9,481 bases of DNA from JBEKCP01 sp050014815 (GTDB lineage Bacteria; Planctomycetota; Planctomycetia; Pirellulales; Thermoguttaceae). Made by a program: the position numbers and the translations under genes. The notes beneath the pieces were generated by a model that worked only from the letters and a program-made list of their open reading frames with translations, was not told the origin of the DNA and did no database searches. This document shows positions 1-9,253 of this stretch, in pieces (the first letter of the stretch is position 1; every line of letters starts with the position of its first letter). Location of the stretch: contig JBEKCP010000187.1 in the NCBI GenBank assembly GCA_050014815.1, positions 1-9,481 of the forward strand. Direction: 5' to 3'.

Positions 1-843
1 GACGAGGTGGTCGCCGTGGGCGCGGCCATCCAAGGGGGCGTGCTGGCCGGCGAGGTCAAAGACATCCTGCTCTTGGACGTGACGCCGCTCTCGCTGGGCA
101 TCGAAACCCTCGGCGGCATCATGACCAAGCTCGTCGAGCGCAATACGACCATCCCGACCGAGCGGAAGCAGATATTCAGCACGGCCGACGACAACCAGAC
201 GGCCGTCACCGTGAAGGTCTATCAGGGCGAGCGGTCCATGGCGGGCGACAACCGCCTGCTGGGCCAGTTCAACCTGGAAGGACTCCCGCCGGCCCCCCGC
301 GGAGTGCCCCAGATCGAGGTCAAGTTCGACATCGACGCCAACGGCATCCTGCACGTCTCGGCCAAGGACCTCGGCACCGGCAAGGAGCAGAAGGTGCGGA
401 TCGAGCAATCCAGCGGCCTCTCCGAGGGCGAAATCGACCGGATGCAGCACGATGCCCAAGATCACGCCGAGGAGGACAAGCGGAAGCGGCAACTGGCCGA
501 GCTGCGGAACCAGGCCGATACGATGACCTGGCAACTGGAGAAGCTCATCCAGGAGCACGACGCCAAGCTGTCGGCGGCCGACAAGGAGGCCGTGACCCGG
601 GCGATCGAGAAGACCCGCGCGGCCGCCAAGGGGGAGGACGTCGAGACCATGAAGTCGGCCCTGCACGAGCTCGAGCAGGCATCGCACGCCCTGAGCCGCA
701 CGCTCTACGCGACGGCCGGAGGTCAAGCACCCGGGGCCGCGCCCGGCGCCGGCGCCACCGACGGCGCCCAGCGGGGACCCGGCGCCCAGGGCAACGCCGG
801 CGGCGAAGACGAGGCCATCGACGCCGAGTTCGAGGTGAAATAG
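1..843 (+). CDS. dnaK: Molecular chaperone DnaK (Hsp70), C-terminal part, cut at left window edge
   Basis: DnaK binds exposed hydrophobic stretches of unfolded cytoplasmic proteins in an ATP-dependent cycle with DnaJ and GrpE, and hands aggregates to ClpB. The frame is open from base 1 to the TAG at 841-843, so 280 codons are visible and the ATPase domain lies mostly outside the window. Visible in order: the end of the nucleotide-binding domain (DEVVAVGAAIQGGVLAGEVKD), the hydrophobic interdomain linker (LLLDVTPLSLGIET, about residues 23-36 of the fragment), the beta-sandwich substrate-binding domain (NTTIPT, QGER, FDIDANGILHVSAKD), the charged alpha-helical lid, then a Gly/Ala/Pro-rich disordered tail ending DAEFEVK, close to the usual DnaK terminus. 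No stop, frameshift or missing motif is seen. The ATG at codon 121-123 and the GTG at 7 are internal, not starts. It is codirectional with clpB, 1.7 kb downstream. Identification is secure. Confidence 0.97.
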   Translation, partial: DEVVAVGAAIQGGVLAGEVKDILLLDVTPLSLGIETLGGIMTKLVERNTTIPTERKQIFSTADDNQTAVTVKVYQGERSMAGDNRLLGQFNLEGLPPAPRGVPQIEVKFDIDANGILHVSAKDLGTGKEQKVRIEQSSGLSEGEIDRMQHDAQDHAEEDKRKRQLAELRNQADTMTWQLEKLIQEHDAKLSAADKEAVTRAIEKTRAAAKGEDVETMKSALHELEQASHALSRTLYATAGGQAPGAAPGAGATDGAQRGPGAQGNAGGEDEAIDAEFEVK

Positions 844-891
844 ACACACGCTTTGGACCCAGTGCTGCCTCGGCCTCCATCGCAAGCCGAA

Positions 892-920
892 TTGATAAAA
901 GTATCCACCTTTGCAAGAAT
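892..920 (+). promoter_or_regulatory. Candidate sigma70-type promoter upstream of the unknown gene pair
   Basis: TTGATA at 892-897 (five of six matches to TTGACA) and AAGAAT at 915-920 (four of six matches to TATAAT) are separated by 17 nt, in a locally AT-rich part of the 133-nt gap after dnaK. This placement would give the gene pair its own transcript, independent of dnaK. The match is by eye only, and such matches arise by chance in AT-rich gaps. No CIRCE heat-shock operator is visible here. Confidence 0.3.
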
Positions 921-976
921 TAACTAGCGCCACGCCACCCAATAGCCTGGCATTACCCGCACATTGAGAGCAAGTC

Positions 977-1714
977 ATGACACCCGAACAACAACAAAAC
1001 TTTGACCTTCTTAGCCACGGCCCGTGGGTGCCAGTTCAGTACGTTGCTGACTATTATGGCGTGACGTGGCCGTTCGCAGGGGACCTACGCCACGACTACG
1101 ATCTTTGGGAAAGCCAACTCCGAAGGCGACCGGCGCACGGAGAGGGGCAGGTATCCCGATACTTGATTGAGGACTTCATGCAGCGAAAACAGGTGATCCC
1201 CAAGAAATGGATGGGCGCACATTTAGGGATGGCTCCAGCGTCACTCGACGCCCTGCTCGGAAGACTTGAAGGTATTGGACTTCGGCGGCAGCGGTACGTT
1301 GTCTACCCAGAAATGATCGCGGAGTCGTTGCCGGAGGACATTGTGCCCAACCTGAGAGGTCTCCGCTTCCGGACTTTTTCCGACCACAACTCCTTCTGTG
1401 CACGGCTACACGCTGAGCTTCGCGACGACCTGCACCTCGAGGTAGAGCCGCTGTTCTGTGCCACATCCGTCGAGCTCGCGGATTACCCCCGCCAGTATGC
1501 AAACAGTTTCGACTGCATCACCCTTCAGCCTCTCAGTGGACGCCACCAGATGTGGCTCGATTTTCACAAGCCTATGAATTTAGGGCCGGACCGCTGCTCC
1601 AAACTCTTCTATCTTGCGAATCACCAAACCCTGGAGCCATTCCGAGCCGGTACTCGCGAGCCAGATCTTGCCGTCTATGAACAGTTCATTGGGGGCCAAG
1701 TGCATGAGGGGTGA
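977..1714 (+). CDS. Hypothetical protein, 245 aa, possible winged-helix segment
   Basis: I do not recognise this protein. It reads MTPEQQQNFDLL at the start and ends QVHEG. There is no signal peptide or membrane segment, so it is probably cytoplasmic. Residues about 59-110 (VSRYLIEDFM, then IPKKWMGAHLGMAPASLDAL, then RRQRYVVYP) have the helix-turn-helix plus basic strand pattern of a winged-helix DNA-binding fold; this is pattern reading only. The C-terminal half holds several cysteines (141, 161, 180, 207) without a clear metal-binding spacing. The ATG at 977 follows a weak purine-rich stretch (GAGAGCAAG). The gene overlaps the next one by 11 nt, so the two are probably cotranslated and functionally linked. 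In the lines I counted its GC is around 58-60 percent, against about 68 percent in clpB, which suggests a different origin. A DNA-binding regulator of the partner is one possibility, and a toxin or defence module another; neither is demonstrated. Confidence 0.7.
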   Translation: MTPEQQQNFDLLSHGPWVPVQYVADYYGVTWPFAGDLRHDYDLWESQLRRRPAHGEGQVSRYLIEDFMQRKQVIPKKWMGAHLGMAPASLDALLGRLEGIGLRRQRYVVYPEMIAESLPEDIVPNLRGLRFRTFSDHNSFCARLHAELRDDLHLEVEPLFCATSVELADYPRQYANSFDCITLQPLSGRHQMWLDFHKPMNLGPDRCSKLFYLANHQTLEPFRAGTREPDLAVYEQFIGGQVHEG

Positions 1715-2477
1715 CGGACTATTCTCGGTAGGCGCAGATCGCCTCCTTCAGGAAATCCGGGGTTATAGCAAGGACGGAACCGCGCTTTTCCCACGGAATC
1801 TGGACACGGGCGGGGCTAGGCGGCAACCGGACGAGACCGTCCATCACTGGTTTAGACGGCTTGTTGACGATTACGCCGACAGCAGGCCAAAAGCGTGTGC
1901 AGTTGAAGATAACATCGCCGTCTTTGCCGCGTTGCAATGGCGTCACATGACACTCACATGCGCCAGTATTCAGGTGATTGTTGCACGCTGCGACTTAGAC
2001 GACTTCTATCTCGCCGATCCCGCGGACCCGGCCGACGCCAGGTACCTACGCGACGCCCAGTACCTGCGACTTGATCTCGACTATGAGACGTTGGGGGATC
2101 TGTTTTCCCATCCGCTTCCGCATGTTCACGTAGGTGAAGGATTCTCCGCGCGATTTGCATTGGACGGTGGCAATTCGGGGAACATCGTCGCAGATTTCAT
2201 TGAGTTCATCTATCGGCACCATGTTCCCCTAAAATGGCGCCGATGGGCGGAACGCGAGTGGAACCGGCATTTCGCAGCCCTTGCGGGTGACGAAGACGAC
2301 AACCCATTACCACGAATACTGGAAGCTTTTGACTCAAACCAGTTCGACATCCTAAAGCAAATGTCGCGCGAACTTGCGGAAATAAGAACGGTGCTGAGGC
2401 ACCGCAAGGACAGCTTCTTTGCCCTCCGCATGGACGGTTCCGACCGCGAACTAATCGAGTACCCGAGTGCACGGTAA
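1704..2477 (+). CDS. Hypothetical protein, 257 aa, partner of the upstream gene
   Basis: I do not recognise this protein. The frame is open from an ATG at 1614, but I place the start at ATG 1704 (MRGDGLFSVG), because the earlier codons would lie deep inside the upstream gene, while 1704 gives an 11-nt overlap typical of translational coupling. No signal peptide or membrane helix is seen. Visible features: an acidic stretch at residues 97-132 with a short internal repetition (DPADPADA, then RYLRDAQYLRLD), a conserved-looking segment GDLFSHPLPHVHVGEG (131-146) with three histidines, an aromatic amphipathic stretch DFIEFIYRHHVPLKWRRWAE (164-183), and a helical, charged C terminus. The HPLPHVHVG plus FIEFIYRH layout faintly recalls small uncharacterised families with an SHLHIG-like motif before a helix, but I would not assign one. 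GC falls to about 50 percent towards the 3' end. clpB starts 51 nt downstream. Confidence 0.7.
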   Translation: MRGDGLFSVGADRLLQEIRGYSKDGTALFPRNLDTGGARRQPDETVHHWFRRLVDDYADSRPKACAVEDNIAVFAALQWRHMTLTCASIQVIVARCDLDDFYLADPADPADARYLRDAQYLRLDLDYETLGDLFSHPLPHVHVGEGFSARFALDGGNSGNIVADFIEFIYRHHVPLKWRRWAEREWNRHFAALAGDEDDNPLPRILEAFDSNQFDILKQMSRELAEIRTVLRHRKDSFFALRMDGSDRELIEYPSAR

Positions 2478-2495
2478 GGACCGCGTCCACCCTAA

Positions 2496-2516
2496 CTCTC
2501 TCCCGGAGGGAGAGGG
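2496..2516 (+). promoter_or_regulatory. GC-rich hairpin overlapping the clpB ribosome-binding region
   Basis: CTCTCTCCC (2496-2504) pairs with GGGAGAGGG (2508-2516) around a GGA loop. This gives a nine-pair stem with one G-U wobble. The purine run that must serve as the clpB Shine-Dalgarno (GGAGGGAGAGGGG, 2505-2517) forms the loop and 3' arm, 11 nt or more before ATG 2529. The hairpin could therefore limit ribosome access. The same sequence also resembles a short palindrome of the CCCTCTCC/GGAGAGGG kind that I recall as a dispersed intergenic repeat in many GC-rich bacteria, so it may simply be a repeat copy. Confidence 0.55.
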
Positions 2517-2528
2517 GACCATAACAAC

Positions 2529-5165
<2,637 letters not shown>

Positions 5166-5200
5166 TCGCCCGATACCCCGTAGTGATTTTCAAGACGTCG

Positions 5201-5370
5201 CCGAAGAATAACTTCCAGCTTTCAAAACGCCATCAGTGACTCAGCCACGGATGGAACACGGATTCCACACGGATGTTTCAGGAAACAAATCGCTTGAATC
5301 CGACCCCCTATCTTCGATCTGTGTTCGATCCGTGTTCCATCCGTGGCTGAATCCGGAAGTTATTCCTCGG
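5201..5370. repeat. Nested inverted repeat with 11-bp CACGGAT units (copy 1)
   Basis: The inner arms, 5241-5263 and 5328-5350, are perfect 23-bp inverted copies. Each arm is built from CACGGAT units at an exact 11-bp step: left units begin at 5246, 5257 and 5268; right units, inverted, occupy 5339-5345, 5328-5334 and 5317-5323, the last with one change (CACAGAT). Outside these lies a second inverted pair, CCGAAGAATAACTTCC (5201-5216) and GGAAGTTATTCCTCGG (5355-5370), matching at 15 of 16 positions. The outer spacers are unequal: 24 nt on the left and 4 nt on the right. The element fills most of the gap between clpB and the next gene. It could fold into a long RNA stem or be a protein-binding array. 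No transposase or clear target duplication is present. Confidence 0.93.
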
Positions 5371-5430
5371 CCGGGGCTAGACAGCAGTTTTCCACGCCCC
5401 CTCGCTGTACCATTAACCGGGAAGCCGATC

Positions 5431-6597
5431 ATGCCCCGAGAGACCATGACCCCCCGCCAGCGGATGTTGACTGCGCTGGACCACCAAGTACCCGACCGCG
5501 TGCCGATCGACCTGGGCGGCAACCAGACGGGCATCCACCGGTCGGCCTACGAGGGGCTCATTGAACATCTGGGGATCGACGATTCGGTGGTCATCATGGA
5601 CGCGGTTCAGCAGCTCGCCCGGCCGTGCGAGGCGGTGCTGGAGCGGTTCCACGTCGATACCCGCTACATCGCGGCCTCCGCGGCGGAAGGCTTCGACGGG
5701 AGCATCGTCAAGAGAACTCGCAACGGACGCCTTTGGCACGACCTGACCGACGAGTTCGGCATCACCTGGTCCATGCCGGACGACCGGCCGAACTACATGG
5801 ACATCTCGCACCATCCGCTCGCCCGAGCCACGATCGACGACCTCCGCTCCTACCCGTTCCCCAAGGGGGACGATCCGGGCCGGTTCGCCGGCCTCCGCCA
5901 GCGGGCCCTCCAGTTGCGCAAGGAGACCCCGTACGCGGTGGTCAGCGGCATCTCGGGCGTCGTCTATGAAATCTGCTGGTACCTCCGCGGCCTCGAGCGG
6001 TGGTTCATGGACATGCTCACGGGGCCGGAGTTCTGCGAGGCACTCCTGGACGCGACGCTGCGGTTCTGGATGGACTGGTTCCGGGCCTTTTGCGACGAAG
6101 TGGGCGACCTGGTCGACGTCATTATGATCGGCGACGACCTGGCGGGGCAGAAGGGTCCGCTCTTCCGGCCCGACTTCTACCGCCGCGTGGTCAAGCCGCG
6201 GCACAAGCAGTTCGTGCAATACATTCGCTCGCGGACCGCGGCGAAGATCTGGTACCACACGTGCGGCGCCTGCACGGAGTACATCCCCGACCTCCTGGAC
6301 AACGGGATCCACATCCTCAACCCGGTGCAGATCAGCGCGGCCGGGATGGACCCGGCGGCGTTGAAGGCCCGGTTCGGCGACCGGCTGGTCTTTTGGGGCG
6401 GCGGGATCGACGCGCAGCACGTCCTGCCCGTGGCCACGCCCGAGCAGGTCCGCGAGGAGGTGCGGCGGAACCTGGCCGTCTGGAAGCCCGGCGGCGGCTA
6501 CGTCTTCAACAACGTCCACAACATCCAGGCGGGCGTCCCGGCGGAGAACATCGTCGCGCTCTACGACGCGGCCTATGAATTCGGGTTCTATGGGTAG
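5431..6597 (+). CDS. URO-D superfamily protein (uroporphyrinogen decarboxylase / corrinoid methyltransferase-like), 388 aa
   Basis: This is a cytoplasmic TIM-barrel protein of the uroporphyrinogen decarboxylase superfamily, which contains HemE and the zinc-dependent methyltransferases that move methyl groups between corrinoid proteins and thiols. The start TPRQRMLTALDHQVPDRVPIDLGG is typical of the non-HemE members; the PxxxMRQAGR substrate loop of true HemE is absent. Residues 276-281 read HTCGAC, a candidate zinc site (His276, Cys278) as in MtaA/MtbA-like enzymes. The later region reads VFNNVHNIQAGVPAENI (358 onward), with His363 where classic methyltransferases carry a cysteine. The substrate is unknown. 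The frame is open back to a GTG at 5236, but those codons translate the inverted repeat and resemble nothing, so I start at ATG 5431; ATG 5446 (MTPRQR) is an equally fair choice, since neither has a strong ribosome-binding site. It is transcribed away from the minus-strand genes downstream. Confidence 0.88.
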   Translation: MPRETMTPRQRMLTALDHQVPDRVPIDLGGNQTGIHRSAYEGLIEHLGIDDSVVIMDAVQQLARPCEAVLERFHVDTRYIAASAAEGFDGSIVKRTRNGRLWHDLTDEFGITWSMPDDRPNYMDISHHPLARATIDDLRSYPFPKGDDPGRFAGLRQRALQLRKETPYAVVSGISGVVYEICWYLRGLERWFMDMLTGPEFCEALLDATLRFWMDWFRAFCDEVGDLVDVIMIGDDLAGQKGPLFRPDFYRRVVKPRHKQFVQYIRSRTAAKIWYHTCGACTEYIPDLLDNGIHILNPVQISAAGMDPAALKARFGDRLVFWGGGIDAQHVLPVATPEQVREEVRRNLAVWKPGGGYVFNNVHNIQAGVPAENIVALYDAAYEFGFYG

Positions 6598-6659
6598 CAG
6601 CACAGCGCCGGCGCGTGAGAGGCTATTGTTTAGCGGGCGGGCCGGGTTGCGCCGCGGCA

Positions 6660-6688
6660 TTGCCGAGGCTGCGGAAGGCCACTACAAT
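6660..6688 (+). promoter_or_regulatory. Candidate sigma70-type promoter for the antitoxin-like gene
   Basis: TTGCCG (6660-6665, four of six matches to TTGACA) and TACAAT (6683-6688, five of six matches to TATAAT) are separated by exactly 17 nt, about 50 nt before the antitoxin-like start codon. The otherwise GC-rich surroundings make the TACAAT box stand out. The assignment is by eye and has no experimental support. Confidence 0.45.
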
Positions 6689-6737
6689 ACTCCAGAGGTG
6701 AACACTGCCGGAACGCTGCGATCGGGAGGAACATGCG

Positions 6738-6962
6738 ATGGTCCGAGCGAAGGGCCGATACCGAAACCAGATGTTGGAGCTGGACGAGCCGCTTGCTCTT
6801 GCTGACGGGACGCCGGTCGAGGTTGACGTCTACCTCGCCGACGAGGTCCAGGCTGCCGAGGCCCACGCGTGGGCGTCGCTCGGCATGGGTCGCTTGGAGG
6901 AAGTGTGGGACAATCCCCAGGACGCGATCTACGACGACTGGAAGAAGCTCTATGGAGTTTAG
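6738..6962 (+). CDS. Small antitoxin-like protein (AF2212/DUF104-like N terminus), 74 aa
   Basis: The first 33 residues (RYRNQMLELDEPLALADGT then PVEVDVYL) have the short beta-strand pattern of the AF2212-like (DUF104) antitoxin family, in which a small strand-rich N terminus is followed by a variable tail that binds the toxin. The tail here, ending DNPQDAIYDDWKKLYGV, is acidic and helical, like toxin-neutralising tails of type II antitoxins. In such systems the antitoxin represses its own operon and blocks a partner RNase. A strong Shine-Dalgarno GGAGGA (6725-6730), 7 nt before ATG 6738, decides this start over the out-of-frame ATG at 6733. The stop TAG (6960-6962) overlaps a new ATG at 6952, as in a coupled antitoxin-toxin pair, but the second frame stops after eight codons. 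It is therefore probably an orphan antitoxin. The family assignment is from pattern memory and is moderately sure. Confidence 0.72.
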   Translation: MVRAKGRYRNQMLELDEPLALADGTPVEVDVYLADEVQAAEAHAWASLGMGRLEEVWDNPQDAIYDDWKKLYGV

Positions 6963-6989
6963 GCCCGGGGACGTCTAGACTTCCCTTTC
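6952..6989 (+). pseudogene. Remnant of a MazF/PemK-like toxin start, interrupted after eight codons
   Basis: The ATG at 6952 overlaps the antitoxin stop and encodes MEFRPGDV followed by TAG (6976-6978). MEFRPGDV followed by a hydrophobic strand and DFPF is a typical opening of MazF/PemK-type endoribonucleases. GACTTCCCTTTC (6978-6989), which encodes DFPF in another frame, directly follows the stop. A small deletion at about 6975-6978 would explain both the stop and the frame change. I cannot follow recognisable toxin sequence beyond this point in any frame, so the rest is absent or too decayed. The evidence is a short motif match only. Confidence 0.4.
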
Positions 6990-7202
6990 CGTCGGCTCGT
7001 TGCCCGGTCAGCCTTGGGGCGTCAAACGGGCAATAAGGTCCCGCCGCTTCACGGGATAATGCTCGCTTCCTGGTATTGACCCTTCGCCCGTGGAAGCCGC
7101 AAGCGGCGTCCCATTACACCGGCGAGAAATTGGTGCTCTAGTAGGGGATAACCTGCATCGAGTGGAATCCGGACTCTTCACACGGGCCGGAATGGTCTGA
7201 TT

Positions 7203-7234
7203 GGGCGCTGCCGATGCCGCCGGGGTTGGCGCCC
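7203..7234 (-). terminator. Weak hairpin just after the 163-aa minus-strand gene
   Basis: GGGCGC (7203-7208) and GCGCCC (7229-7234) form a six-pair GC stem with a 20-nt loop, ending one base past the TGA of the minus-strand gene. There is no U-run after it on the minus-strand transcript, so a standard intrinsic terminator is not supported. It may be chance in GC-rich sequence. The rest of the gap, about 6990-7202, shows no gene that I can support. Confidence 0.2.
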
Positions 7235-7235
7235 T

Positions 7236-7727
7236 TCACGGTTTGGGGCCATCCTTCCTCCCGGGCGCAATCTGCTCCAGGACTCTGTGCCAGTAGTCCC
7301 AGTCGTGCTCGCGGAGGACACGCCGCTCGAAGTCACGGGCAAGTTCGGGGTTCGCCTCGGCCAAAGTGCGAAGTCGGGCAACAGCGGAATCATCGTACCA
7401 TGAATCATCCCCAGAAAGGCGGGAGATCCCGCTGATACAAGGTGCCGCGGGATAGCAAAGCCCCCAGTACCGATACTTGTGCCAACGAGTAAGGCCAGGA
7501 TGCTCGCAAGGAACACCCAGGTCACCCGCCACTCGCTGGAGCAGCGTTGAGTATTCCTCAGTGCGCTCATGGACAGGAAAGCCGAAGACGCGGTACTGGA
7601 AAACCGATCTATCGTATCCGCAATCGGGGCACTCCTCCACGAACCACGACCAGTCGACGGCCAGGAACCAGGCGACTGTAGCCGCGAGGAGACCAGCCAG
7701 GCCGATGATGAGACGGCGCTTTCGCAT
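7236..7727 (-). CDS. Hypothetical N-terminally membrane-anchored protein with CxxC, 163 aa
   Basis: I do not recognise this protein. The N terminus is MRKRRLIIGLAGLLAATVAW: a basic pair of residues followed by one hydrophobic helix (about residues 6-24). It is therefore either a membrane anchor with the rest outside the cytoplasm or an uncleaved signal; no lipobox or clear cleavage site is seen. Right after the helix comes ECPDCGYD (Cys33 and Cys36), a half zinc-ribbon or redox-like CxxC, with further cysteines at 74, 91 and 97. The middle is aromatic-rich (WHKYRYWGLCYP) and the C-terminal third is charged and helical. The frame continues upstream to 7922, but that part is ahcY read in another frame. 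ATG 7727 lies 11 nt after the ahcY stop, so the two probably share a transcript. The Shine-Dalgarno is weak. Function is unknown; such small anchored proteins are often lineage-specific. Confidence 0.7.
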   Translation of the reverse strand: MRKRRLIIGLAGLLAATVAWFLAVDWSWFVEECPDCGYDRSVFQYRVFGFPVHERTEEYSTLLQRVAGDLGVPCEHPGLTRWHKYRYWGLCYPAAPCISGISRLSGDDSWYDDSAVARLRTLAEANPELARDFERRVLREHDWDYWHRVLEQIAPGRKDGPKP

Positions 7728-7738
7728 GGCCCGAGAGC

Positions 7739-9055
<1,317 letters not shown>

Positions 9056-9064
9056 GGCATGTAT

Positions 9065-9070
9065 CTCCTT
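9065..9070 (-). promoter_or_regulatory. Ribosome-binding site that fixes the ahcY GTG start
   Basis: On the minus strand this reads AAGGAG. It sits 9 nt before GTG 9055 in the ahcY frame and 4 nt before ATG 9060 in a different frame. The spacing and the reading frame together support GTG initiation. Confidence 0.85.
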
Positions 9071-9115
9071 GGGGTTGTGAACTTGAGATGCAGCGATTTA
9101 TCTGAGATGGTGGTA

Positions 9116-9220
9116 GCCACGGATGAAACACGGACGGAACACGGATGAAAAGCAATTTGTTCTCTCGTCCGACTCGGCGTGGCCGTCCTTTCCGTGTTCA
9201 ATCCGTGTTTCATCCGTGGC
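9116..9220. repeat. Inverted repeat with 11-bp CACGGAT units (copy 2)
   Basis: The arms at 9116-9134 and 9202-9220 are perfect 19-bp inverted copies. After a 2-bp mismatch, pairing resumes for nine more bases (9137-9145 with 9191-9199). Units again step by exactly 11 bp: left units begin at 9118, 9129 and 9140; right units, inverted, occupy 9212-9218, 9201-9207 and 9190-9196. A TCCGAC block (9168-9173) lies between the arms, as in copy 1 (5299-5304). Weak outer pairs, GAACTTG (9079-9085) with CAAGTTC (9246-9252) and GCAG (9090-9093) with CTGC (9240-9243), suggest a nested outer stem like that of copy 1. It lies between trpF and ahcY, in the ahcY leader if the genes are cotranscribed. Confidence 0.92.
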
Positions 9221-9253
9221 AACGTAACATCCTTATGACCTGCAACAAGTTCC

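Noticed and set aside
844..976. CIRCE-type heat-shock operator between dnaK and the next gene.
   Set aside because: No TTAGCACTC/GAGTGCTAA inverted pair is present here or before clpB.
1614..1703. Thirty extra N-terminal codons for the 257-aa unknown protein.
   Set aside because: They lie wholly inside the upstream gene; the ATG at 1704 gives a normal short overlap.
5201..5370. CRISPR array or classic insertion sequence as an explanation of the CACGGAT repeats.
   Set aside because: Units are 11 bp with no unique spacers of CRISPR length, the two halves are inverted, and there is no transposase gene or clear target duplication.
5413..6660. A 415-codon minus-strand frame across the URO-D gene.
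   Set aside because: It is a shadow of the URO-D gene with biased composition and no recognisable domain.
7096..7107. GCCGCAAGCGGC palindrome as a terminator.
   Set aside because: The stem is five pairs with a two-base loop and no T-run, too small to support a terminator call.
9056..9253. SAH riboswitch upstream of ahcY.
   Set aside because: The leader is dominated by the CACGGAT inverted repeat, and I see none of the conserved core expected of that riboswitch. A covariance-model search would settle it.
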